Notes under the pieces: generated by a model | Seen by the model: the letters and a program-made list of their open reading frames with translations, nothing else | Databases searched by the model: none | What the model was told of the DNA's origin: nothing | Shown here: piece after piece, positions 56,937-64,000 of the stretch | Position numbering within the stretch: the stretch's first letter is position 1 | How the letters are laid out: every line of letters starts with the position of its first letter | From: Paenibacillus pabuli | GTDB taxonomy: Bacteria > Bacillota > Bacilli > Paenibacillales > Paenibacillaceae | Length of the DNA stretch: 64,000 bases | NCBI RefSeq assembly: GCF_039831995.1 | Contig: NZ_JBDOIO010000004.1 | Span: 744,001-808,000 of the forward strand | Direction of reading: 5' to 3' | Position numbers and translations under genes: made by a program

Positions 56937-57743
56937 ATGACGGTTGACGTCCTTGTACGTAACAATGTAAAGGTGCTTGGTGCAGGCAGCCAAACGATCG
57001 TGTTTGCTCATGGGTTTGGATGTGATCAGGACATGTGGCGCTACATCGTTCCGGGGTTTAGTGAAAACTATCAAATTGTTTTGTTTGATTATGTAGGCTC
57101 AGGCCAGTCTCAGATCAATTATTACGATGCGCATAAATACAGTGATTTGCGAGGGTATGCTACGGATGTCCTGGAGATTATGGAAGCGCTCGAATTGAGA
57201 GATGCGATCTTCATTGGGCATTCTGTCAGCAGCATGATTGGCATGCTGGCATCGATTCAAGCGCCGCAGTATTTCAAAAGCATCGTGATGCTGGGGCCTT
57301 CTCCACGATATGTGAACGACCTGCCGAATTATTATGGAGGCTTCGATCGCCGTGATATTGATGAACTGCTTGAGATGATGCAGTTGAATTTCATTGGCTG
57401 GGCGAGTTATTTGGCACCGATTGTGATGCAGAATGCGGAACGGAAGGAGCTCACGGAAGAGTTGGAGAAGAGCTTTTGCTCCAGAGATCCGCATATTGCA
57501 AGGCAGTTTGCCGAAGTGACGTTTTTATCCGACTGCCGTCAGGAGCTGGAACAGGCATCCGTACCTACGCTGATTCTTCAATGCTCCGATGACAGCATTG
57601 CCCCGGTTGAAGTGGGGGATTATCTGCATGCTCATCTGAAGAACAGCAGATTGCAGCAAATGACTGCCAAAGGGCATTACCCTCACTTAAGTCAACCGGA
57701 AGAGACCATCCGTTTAATTAAAGACTATCTGACGAGTGCGTAA
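56937..57743 (+). CDS. rsbQ: RsbQ-like alpha/beta hydrolase
   Basis: A 268-residue hydrolase closely resembling B. subtilis RsbQ: VRNNVKVLGAG, FAHGFGCDQDMW, LFDYVGSGQSQ, nucleophile elbow GHSVSSMIGMLASI, LGPSPRYVNDLPNYYGGF, LQCSDDSIAP (Asp) and GHYPHLS (His). In B. subtilis RsbQ supplies a small hydrophobic signal that activates the PAS domain of the phosphatase RsbP. Here the next gene, 24 bases on, carries an RsbP-like PAS joined to GGDEF. ATG 56937 follows GAGAGG with 8 bases spacing. Confidence 0.92.
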   Translation: MTVDVLVRNNVKVLGAGSQTIVFAHGFGCDQDMWRYIVPGFSENYQIVLFDYVGSGQSQINYYDAHKYSDLRGYATDVLEIMEALELRDAIFIGHSVSSMIGMLASIQAPQYFKSIVMLGPSPRYVNDLPNYYGGFDRRDIDELLEMMQLNFIGWASYLAPIVMQNAERKELTEELEKSFCSRDPHIARQFAEVTFLSDCRQELEQASVPTLILQCSDDSIAPVEVGDYLHAHLKNSRLQQMTAKGHYPHLSQPEETIRLIKDYLTSA

Positions 57744-57767
57744 TACACAGTAGAAAGGCTGTTAGTG

Positions 57768-58712
57768 ATGGATACACAATTAGATCTCGCTCCCTGCGGA
57801 TACTTCTCGATCTCTGACTCGGGTATCATCCAATTGGTGAATCAAACGCTGCTGACAATGCTGGGTTATGAACGCAGCGAGCTGATGGGACGGCATATTG
57901 AAACCACCATGTCGGTCACCAACAAGCTTTTTTTTCACACGTATTTCTATCCATACATTCAGCTGTATGGACGCGTGGACGAGATGTACTTTACGTTTCG
58001 CACCAGTGACCAGCAGGATGTTCCGGTTCTGCTTAACGGGGTTCGCCAGACACGTGACGGGGTAAGCGCAGTGGACTGTGTTGTTGTGGTCATGCGTAAG
58101 CGAATCGAGCATGAGAAGGATATTTTGAACACAAAGACGAAGCTGCAGGAGCTTTACCAAGCCACACATGAAGCCAACAAGGAGCTTGAACGGCTGCACG
58201 AGGAATATGAAGTAAAGCAGCAGGCGTTAATCCAAGTGAATGACCAATTGGAGACGATGGCTTCAACGGATCTGCTCACCGGACTCAAGAATCGCAGATT
58301 TTTTCAACTCAAAATGCTTGAAAGTCTGGGAGGCTTCCGTGCAACCCGGCGTGAGTTCTCGCTTCTGGTCGTGGATATAGATCATTTCAAAAGCATTAAC
58401 GATACGTACGGACATCCGGTAGGGGATCTCGTACTTGGCAATCTGGCAGGTCTGCTGCAGTCGGTATCCAGAAGTTCGGACGTTGTGGCACGTTATGGCG
58501 GGGAAGAATTCGTGATTATCCTGGCGGATTGTGATGCCGAGCAAGCATTGGTTACAGCCGAACGTTACCGTTCTCAGGTAGCTTCAGCCGATTGGGGAGC
58601 CTATAACATCACAGTAAGTATCGGTGCAGCAACGGTCGCAGAGGAGGATACGGATCAGTCCTTGTTCCAAAAAGCGGATATGGCGCTGTATGCCTCCAAA
58701 ACCGGGGGGTGA
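57768..58712 (+). CDS. RsbP-like PAS domain fused to GGDEF diguanylate cyclase
   Basis: A 314-residue protein. Residues 1-115 form a PAS domain strikingly like that of RsbP (LAPCGYFSISDSGII, LGYERSELMGRHIE, DCVVVVMRKRIEHE). A coiled coil of about 45 residues follows. The GGDEF domain has TDLLTGLKNRRFF, the metal motif VVDIDHFKSINDTYGH, the active site RYGGEEFVIIL, and an I-site RSSD five residues before GGEEF. It should make c-di-GMP with product inhibition. ATG 57768 is used; a GTG at 57765 also fits. The RsbP PP2C domain is absent. Confidence 0.92.
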   Translation: MDTQLDLAPCGYFSISDSGIIQLVNQTLLTMLGYERSELMGRHIETTMSVTNKLFFHTYFYPYIQLYGRVDEMYFTFRTSDQQDVPVLLNGVRQTRDGVSAVDCVVVVMRKRIEHEKDILNTKTKLQELYQATHEANKELERLHEEYEVKQQALIQVNDQLETMASTDLLTGLKNRRFFQLKMLESLGGFRATRREFSLLVVDIDHFKSINDTYGHPVGDLVLGNLAGLLQSVSRSSDVVARYGGEEFVIILADCDAEQALVTAERYRSQVASADWGAYNITVSIGAATVAEEDTDQSLFQKADMALYASKTGG

Positions 58713-58788
58713 AATCGAGTGACGCATGCAGCAGGTTTAATCAAGAGTTAGCGTCGTATTCAGCAATGATGCAGTAAAAGCAGAAAAT

Positions 58789-58832
58789 AACCGGAAAGGA
58801 TGGGGATACCCCTTTATCCGATCCGGTTTTTA
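58789..58832. terminator. Rho-independent terminator
   Basis: AACCGGA..GGAT..GGGG / CCCC..ATCC..TCCGGTT followed by TTTAATT, between the GGDEF gene and the convergent beta-helix lipoprotein. Confidence 0.8.
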
Positions 58833-58951
58833 ATTGTGCTATGTATCTCTTATGTCATAATTATTGGTTGTCAGGTATAGTAGCGAATTTGCTTTTTATT
58901 AATGGCTTCATGCTGGAATTCACCCAGATTAATTATAGCGTTTCTGCGCTG

Positions 58952-60439
58952 TTATCGAGGTGCAAGGTAACCATACCCTTCTGCTGGTGATCCGGGCTGG
59001 AGTTGGAAATCTTCGCTGGCCTCATCCATGAAAGCCGGGTTTACATAGCGTGAGTTAGCGTCATTGCCGGAGTTCTTCATGTAGGTTGAAAAACCGGAAT
59101 ACCCTTTATTCTTCCAAACCCACAGGGCATCATCCTCTGCAACCGGGGTGTAGTATACATTTTCATCAAGAAGATTCCCTGAATTGCTACTGTATTCATT
59201 GTAGATGAGCACACCAGAGCTGCCGGATACGACAATGTTGTGTTTAAAGGTGTTGTTCTTCGTCATGGCTTGCACGAATAGCTGCCCATTGCCTGCGCCC
59301 AAGGTGTCATTCTGAAACAGGGTGTTGTACATAACCGTGCTGTTTTCAGTAGACCCACGTTCCTCGTCATATCCTCCCATGGCAATGCCCGTCAGCCTGT
59401 TGTGGTAGACCAGGTTATTCTGGAGTGTAATATGACTTGTCGAACGTCCGGCATGCTCGGATGCGATTTCGATTCCGATATCGTTGCGGTACACCCGGTT
59501 CTGGTCAATGATATGATCTGTACCCCCATCGACATAGATGCCCCCAGCGGAATGGCTGTCATTGGGAAGATGGATGCCGTAGGAAGGATTGAAATTGGAC
59601 GTAATATCATATACTTCGTTTCCTCTTACAATTCCATTTCGGGCCCGATCATATTTGTCGTCAGCAGAAATCTCCTCGTACCCAATCAGATCAATGCCGA
59701 TGTTGTCCGTATCATGGATGGTGTTGTCCAGTATGGAAAAAGTGTCTACATTTCCGTTAACAGCGAGTGACTCGCTTGAACCCAGCACGAGATCATACAA
59801 TTCATTATCCTGGATTAGAATATCCTTCAATGCTGCGGGGTGTTCGGTACCATAGATTGCGATGCCGTGTGCATCCCTGCCTGTCAAGTCTGGCCCTTCA
59901 GGCTGCACATTGCTGGCGATAGCGTGTATGGTATTGCCTAGAATCTGGATGTGCTCTCCAGATCCGTGCACATAAATTCCGACGGGTACTTGGTCTGCAC
60001 GTCCTGTGGTGAAGTTCCGGAGCTCTAAATTCTGTATGGTGATGAAGCTGGCATCCTCCACCTCAAGCAAACCTTCTAGCCCATTTACAGATAGACCTTT
60101 TCCATCAATAACAGCTTGCTCTTTGGGATAGCTGGAAAAGACGGTAGGCTTAGTGGAAGACTGGCCGTTCCGAGTGATTTTGGCCTTCTGATGGTACACA
60201 CCCTCTCGTAAATAAACGGTACTTCCCGGCGTGGCATGATCGGAAGCATGCTGGATTGTTTTCCAAGGGGACTGAATGGTGCCATTATTTCCATCGTCAC
60301 CTTCAGGTGATATGTAATAGACTTTCTGATGTTCGGATTTGTCAGTCGGAACAGGATTTGGAATGGACGAAGCCTGTTCCTGGCAGCCCGCTGCCAGCAG
60401 CGTCAGAGCCAGAAAACAAATTTTGACTGAACGAAGCAA
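58952..60439 (-). CDS. Right-handed beta-helix lipoprotein
   Basis: A 495-residue lipoprotein (lipobox LLAAGC, Cys19). Mature residues begin YYISPEGDDGNNGTIQSPWK, the DUF1565-type start of parallel beta-helix proteins. Successive rungs follow, such as ITIQNLELRNF, IQILGNTIHAI, ILIQDNELYDL, ITLQNNLVYHNRLTGI and STVMYNTLFQN, as in pectate-lyase-like PL families. It probably binds or degrades a polysaccharide at the surface. TTG start after AAGGAGG. Confidence 0.88.
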   Translation of the reverse strand: MLRSVKICFLALTLLAAGCQEQASSIPNPVPTDKSEHQKVYYISPEGDDGNNGTIQSPWKTIQHASDHATPGSTVYLREGVYHQKAKITRNGQSSTKPTVFSSYPKEQAVIDGKGLSVNGLEGLLEVEDASFITIQNLELRNFTTGRADQVPVGIYVHGSGEHIQILGNTIHAIASNVQPEGPDLTGRDAHGIAIYGTEHPAALKDILIQDNELYDLVLGSSESLAVNGNVDTFSILDNTIHDTDNIGIDLIGYEEISADDKYDRARNGIVRGNEVYDITSNFNPSYGIHLPNDSHSAGGIYVDGGTDHIIDQNRVYRNDIGIEIASEHAGRSTSHITLQNNLVYHNRLTGIAMGGYDEERGSTENSTVMYNTLFQNDTLGAGNGQLFVQAMTKNNTFKHNIVVSGSSGVLIYNEYSSNSGNLLDENVYYTPVAEDDALWVWKNKGYSGFSTYMKNSGNDANSRYVNPAFMDEASEDFQLQPGSPAEGYGYLAPR

Positions 60440-60558
60440 AGTATTTCCTCCTTATGAATAGCTGTGGAGTTTAGATTATAGCAGATTTGAATGGTGAAAT
60501 AAGCCATGATATGCTCATAGAAAGGAACAATACGCTCGTGTGTAATAGAGGGTTAACC

Positions 60559-60753
60559 ATGTGGAACGATGTATTTGAAAGGAAATGGGAGAAGCGGCCT
60601 GGAGTGAAGCAGGAGGAAATGGATGCATTTCTGCAAACATGGAATGTTGCGTTATCTATGCAGGAACTGCAAGAGATTCGGGCAAGGCAGAAGAATCCGT
60701 TTCCGAAGTTATCCCCTTTTTATGAACAGTATACGCCTATGGTGGAGTGTTAG
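60559..60753 (+). CDS. Short protein, possibly truncated SUKH-type
   Basis: A 64-residue protein (MWNDVFERKWEKRPGVKQEE...) after GAGGG. The end, KNPFPKLSPFYEQYTPM, resembles the beginning of the conserved part of some SMI1/KNR4 (SUKH) proteins, which then continue for over 100 residues; here a stop follows two codons later. It may be a truncated remnant or a genuine small protein. The next gene begins 81 bases later. Confidence 0.4.
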   Translation: MWNDVFERKWEKRPGVKQEEMDAFLQTWNVALSMQELQEIRARQKNPFPKLSPFYEQYTPMVEC

Positions 60754-60834
60754 AGGTAGAGGTAGATGGTGGCCGAAATGGAAAAAAGAAAGCAGGCGTG
60801 GATGATGAAATCATCCCCCGGAAGGAGTAGAGAT

Positions 60835-61491
60835 ATGCAAACATTATCTGTAGATCAACTGTTAGATCGGGACAATCACGCGTGGGGGGAACTCAAGGAA
60901 CTATTGGATAACGGGCAAAATACATATGAGTATGTTTCTGCACGGCGAGAGGATGCAGAGGATGCGCTCTATCGTCTTCAAGTGAGCACCAAATCCTATC
61001 TGGGAGCCGTCGCTTACGAGACGGAAGGAATTGTGCTGGACTATGGGTGGATCACGCTGCTGGGTGCAGGCGGTGAGAGCATATTTGGAAGTCTAACCAG
61101 CTGGAACGATGTGAGTGACAAGCCCTGCGTACAGGCACTGGACGGCATGATGGTGGTTGCCTACGATGTTGCGGGTGGATTTTTTGCAATAGATACGGGA
61201 AAATTCGGTCGCACTGGAGAGATTTATTATTTTGCGCCGGATACAATGGAATGGGAATCAACGGAGCTTGCTTATTCGGGGTTTATGAACTGGCTGGCGA
61301 ATGGTGATCTGCAGCAGTTCTACCAGACCTTCCGCTGGGAAGGATGGCAGAACGATCTGGCTCAGCTTCAGAGGGGACAAGTATTTGCCTATTACCCACC
61401 TCTGTGGACGCAAGAGGGGGGAGGGGAGAGCAGCAGCAAAGCACCTGTTTCGGTGGAGGAAACCTGGAAGGCAGCACTGGATGGAAATTAG
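60835..61491 (+). CDS. DUF2625 family protein
   Basis: A 218-residue soluble protein. It starts QTLSVDQLLDRDNHAWGELK and includes DALYRLQVSTKSYLGAVAYE and VLDYGWITLLGAGG, a pattern I associate with DUF2625. Function unknown; such proteins also occur among immunity-type genes. ATG 60835 follows GGAAGGAG; the longer frame from 60766 lacks a site. Confidence 0.75.
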   Translation: MQTLSVDQLLDRDNHAWGELKELLDNGQNTYEYVSARREDAEDALYRLQVSTKSYLGAVAYETEGIVLDYGWITLLGAGGESIFGSLTSWNDVSDKPCVQALDGMMVVAYDVAGGFFAIDTGKFGRTGEIYYFAPDTMEWESTELAYSGFMNWLANGDLQQFYQTFRWEGWQNDLAQLQRGQVFAYYPPLWTQEGGGESSSKAPVSVEETWKAALDGN

Positions 61492-61564
61492 CACGAGACC
61501 CTAAATCCAAAGTTTGAATCCACGGAGAATGAATCGGACTGAAAGCGTACTGAAGCACACTGAA

Positions 61565-61611
61565 GCACACAAATAACCCGCATGCTGTGCAGGTTGTTTG
61601 TGTGTTTTTTA
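61565..61611 (+). terminator. Rho-independent terminator
   Basis: CACACAAATAACC..GCA / TGC..GGTTGTTTGTGTG followed by TTTTTT, between convergent genes. A tandem 10-base repeat (ACTGAAGCAC twice) lies just before it at about 61549-61568. Confidence 0.85.
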
Positions 61612-61636
61612 TATCCATCATTTTAGATCTCAAACA

Positions 61637-62980
61637 TTATTTGGCAGCCGCTCTAACCTGTACAGCCCTGGAATGAGAGGCTCTATGATGCCATACAACA
61701 ATAACAAGTGAAGCAAGACAGATGAAGAGCAGACATCCGTATACAACGTGATAAGCTTCCTCTACCGAAACGCCCGGAATGCTGTGTAACAGCAGCCCGC
61801 AGACCGCGACGGACACCGAACCGCCGAAGAATTGAATCAACTGAAGCATGCCCATCCCTGCTCCAATCTGCGCTTTGGGAAGGATGCGAGACGTTTCGTT
61901 ATTCAGTGAAGCCATGGAGGCTGAGAGTGCAGGCGAGAAAAAGAGATAGCCGCCGGTAATGATCAGGGCGGACTGATTCAGTCCGAGCATAAAGAGGGCA
62001 AGTACAGCTGCAAGCAGCACATGTCCAATCATCAGAAATCGCATGTTGCCATAACGGTCAATCCAGCGCCCTACGAAACGGGTGCAAAAGGCTGCGACAA
62101 TGGCTCCCGGAGCAATGAGTAGACCAATCGCGAGCGACGAACGTCCGAATAGATCGGCGAGGACAAGTGGCATCAGGAACAGATTGCCCAAATTCACCAC
62201 CAAAATGCAGAAGCCAATCAGAATCAAACGGGTATACCCTGGCGTTCGGAATACATCCGGGTTGACAAAAGGAAGGTTCGCTTTGCGGATATACACAATA
62301 TGAACCACAAGAGACAGGACACCGATGGCGAACCAGATCCAGGACTGCTGGGTAATCGCGACCAGAAGCGTAATGGCATTAATGACCGTCAACACTGCGC
62401 CGATTATATCAAAAGGGTTGTCTCGGCTTGGTGTTTCACGCGGCAGGAAATAGAGCAATACAGGCAGTGCAAGCAGGACCAGTACGGTGATTGCAAAAAG
62501 ACCATTCCATCCCCAGTATTCGCTAATGAGTCCGCCGACAATGGGGCCAAGTCCAAAAGCCATGGCACTGCCTGAAGAGATGAGGGCAATGGCTGCTCCG
62601 CGGCGTTCCAGCGGGATGTAGCGGCTGGCGATAACAAGACCCAGTCCGGCCATAACCCCTGCACCTGCGGACTGCAGAATGCGCGTCAGCAGCAGGATGG
62701 CGAAGCTATGTGCGAATAATCCGAGTAACGAAGACAAGCCCAGAATCAGCAGTCCAATCGTTAGCAGTTTGCGCACCGGGACCCGGTCGGACAGCCGACT
62801 GAAGATTACGGTCGACAATGCGTAACCGATCGAGTAGCTGGAGATGACCCAGGAGCCCAGGTCAGATGTAATTTGGAGATCGTTAATAATGACGGGCAGG
62901 GATACATTAAACATGGTGGTATTCATCACAACAATGAACAGACAGCATGTCCAGAGAGGCATTACAATTTTATCTTTCAC
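61637..62980 (-). CDS. MFS transporter (DHA2/14-helix type)
   Basis: A 447-residue efflux-type transporter. WTCCLFIVVMNTTMFNVSLP, the motif LSDRVPVRKLL, the GPIVGGLISEYWGWNGLFAI motif C and ITVLVLLALPVLLYFLP fit the DHA2 drug:H+ antiporter group. GTG 62980 follows AGGAA; a longer frame to 63046 has no site. No regulator is adjacent. Confidence 0.88.
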   Translation of the reverse strand: MKDKIVMPLWTCCLFIVVMNTTMFNVSLPVIINDLQITSDLGSWVISSYSIGYALSTVIFSRLSDRVPVRKLLTIGLLILGLSSLLGLFAHSFAILLLTRILQSAGAGVMAGLGLVIASRYIPLERRGAAIALISSGSAMAFGLGPIVGGLISEYWGWNGLFAITVLVLLALPVLLYFLPRETPSRDNPFDIIGAVLTVINAITLLVAITQQSWIWFAIGVLSLVVHIVYIRKANLPFVNPDVFRTPGYTRLILIGFCILVVNLGNLFLMPLVLADLFGRSSLAIGLLIAPGAIVAAFCTRFVGRWIDRYGNMRFLMIGHVLLAAVLALFMLGLNQSALIITGGYLFFSPALSASMASLNNETSRILPKAQIGAGMGMLQLIQFFGGSVSVAVCGLLLHSIPGVSVEEAYHVVYGCLLFICLASLVIVVWHHRASHSRAVQVRAAAK

Positions 62981-63181
62981 ATTACCATTCCTGTCTATGA
63001 ATTCAATTGAGCTATATTGAAAATCAATAAACCATTTTACGCCCAATCCGCATATATGGCAATAATGTCATAAAATTTGAAGGGTTTCGCATCGGTGACA
63101 AATGAGATGATACAGATCGAAACGAAACATAAAAAAACAATAGGCAATGCCTTGTATTGCAGAGGTTGATCTACATCAGCA

Positions 63182-63208
63182 GAAAGACGCCCGTTGAGGG
63201 CGCCTTTG
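63182..63208 (-). terminator. Terminator of P-type ATPase gene
   Basis: On the minus strand GGCGCCC TCAAC GGGCGTC followed by TTTC, 20 bases past the ATPase stop. Confidence 0.8.
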
Positions 63209-63225
63209 AAGGGTTGAAGTATTTT

Positions 63226-64000
63226 TTACGAAACACTGACCGCTTTGCCGCGGTTGCGAATCCACTTGATGACATCCATCAGAATGACTGCGAGGAGGGC
63301 AAGGCCGCCTGCAATCAGGAACTCGTTCCAACCAAACGCATCCGGAATGGCGAAGATGCCGCGTATACCCGGAATCAATGTGATTCCGTAGAGACAGAGA
63401 CACACCAGGATCGAACCAAGCACAAATTTATTCGTCGTGAAGCCCACCTGGAAGATGGTCTGTGTGTTGGAACGGGCTGCAAATGTTTGCAGACTCCGTG
63501 CAAGAATCAGGGTCGTAAAGGCCATCGCTACGCTCATTTCTTCCGAGATGCCAAGCCCGATATACTGGGACACAATAACAGCCGCACCGATCAATACACC
63601 TCGTGTAATCACGGCTTGAAGCGTACCGCCGGCAAAGATGCCTTCATTAATATCACGCGGTTTGCGCCGCATCACATCCGGTTCCGCCTTTTCCGTCCCG
63701 AGTGCAATGGCAGGCAGGGAGTCGTTGACCAGATTGATGAAGAGAAGCTGCAGGGCCGTAAACGGGTTCACCCATCCAACTATAAGTGCGAACAATATGG
63801 CGATAATGGCCCCAAGGTTACCCGCAAACAGGTAAGCAATGGCTTTTTTGATATTATCAAATACCATACGCCCGACACTGACGGCGTTAACGATGGATAC
63901 AAAGTTATCATCCGTCAGAATCATGGCAGCCGCATCCTTGGCGACATCGGTACCACTGCCCATGGCTACGCCGATGTCGGCCTGTTTGAGAGCGGGTGCA
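63226..64000 (-). CDS. Ca2+-type P-type ATPase, 3' part
   Basis: The frame runs off the right edge; about 257 C-terminal residues are visible. It begins with the hinge APALKQADIGVAMGSGTDVAKDAA, split here as APALKQADIG and VAMGSGTDVAK, then KKAIAYLFAGNLGAII, LLFINLVNDSLPAIALGTEK and MRRKPRDINEGIF. These are SERCA/PMCA-type (P2) cation pump signatures, as in B. subtilis YloB. The last about five membrane helices are included. Confidence 0.92.
   Translation of the reverse strand, partial: APALKQADIGVAMGSGTDVAKDAAAMILTDDNFVSIVNAVSVGRMVFDNIKKAIAYLFAGNLGAIIAILFALIVGWVNPFTALQLLFINLVNDSLPAIALGTEKAEPDVMRRKPRDINEGIFAGGTLQAVITRGVLIGAAVIVSQYIGLGISEEMSVAMAFTTLILARSLQTFAARSNTQTIFQVGFTTNKFVLGSILVCLCLYGITLIPGIRGIFAIPDAFGWNEFLIAGGLALLAVILMDVIKWIRNRGKAVSVS

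Noticed and set aside
61549..61568. Tandem ACTGAAGCAC repeat
   Set aside because: Only two copies of ten bases, not associated with a mobile element or array.

Overview
The window looks like chromosomal DNA of a Gram-positive, endospore-former-like Bacillota, most probably a Paenibacillus species. This is inferred from strong AGGAGG-type ribosome binding sites, frequent TTG/GTG starts, LicT-type antitermination, an RsbQ homologue, copper-amine-oxidase-like stalk domains on secreted proteins, and many SUKH/ankyrin/HEAT 'housekeeping-accessory' genes. No rRNA, tRNA, CRISPR array, prophage or insertion sequence was found.

Layout. 1-4.1 kb: the 3' part of an alpha/beta hydrolase with a small secreted peptide gene, meso-diaminopimelate dehydrogenase, a Cys-cluster plus pentapeptide-repeat protein, and an FMN reductase. 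4.2-8.3 kb: NADP-type glutamate dehydrogenase, then a KhtTU-like K+/H+ antiporter operon led by an attenuator-like hairpin, a 24-codon leader ORF and a GreA/GreB-like protein. 8.3-11.1 kb: PhzF-type isomerase, a cyclase-family hydrolase and small proteins. 11.1-17.9 kb: a dipeptide-type ABC transporter with a divergently transcribed fused ATPase. Its substrate-binding lipoprotein appears circularly permuted, and both permeases carry long extra N-terminal membrane regions. 18-21.2 kb: lipoprotein, LuxR regulator, SUFU-domain protein and a small Xre/ParS-like protein. 21.2-27.7 kb: a beta-glucoside utilisation locus (two GH1 6-phospho-beta-glucosidases, LicT, PTS EIIBCA) with three RNA antiterminator sites.

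27.7-40.3 kb: LysR regulator, ankyrin protein, NCS2 purine permease, PilZ protein, a run of HEAT/DUF/SUKH/DUF5412 genes resembling toxin-immunity families, a chemotaxis receptor, an ankyrin-DUF4274 protein, a membrane-anchored protein and a VOC protein. 40.4-50.6 kb: alkaline phosphatase behind a PhoP-box array, an AbgT transporter/M20 peptidase operon with an unusual regulator, a secreted beta-propeller protein, and a divergent SDR/LysR pair. 50.7-58.8 kb: Hsp20, DUF1697, a SUKH-like protein, a DUF1593 lipoprotein under a fourth LicT-type antiterminator, an MFS/TetR operon, and RsbQ followed by an RsbP-like PAS domain fused to GGDEF. 58.9-64 kb: beta-helix lipoprotein, a DUF2625 protein, an MFS transporter and the 3' part of a Ca2+-type P-type ATPase running off the right edge.

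The most notable items are the re-ordered peptide ABC transporter (11.1-17.9 kb), the RsbQ + PAS-GGDEF pair (56.9-58.7 kb), the extension of LicT-type control to a DUF1593 lipoprotein 25 kb away, and the GreA-like/antiporter operon. All functional calls rest on reading the translated sequences and remembered family motifs; no database search was run.
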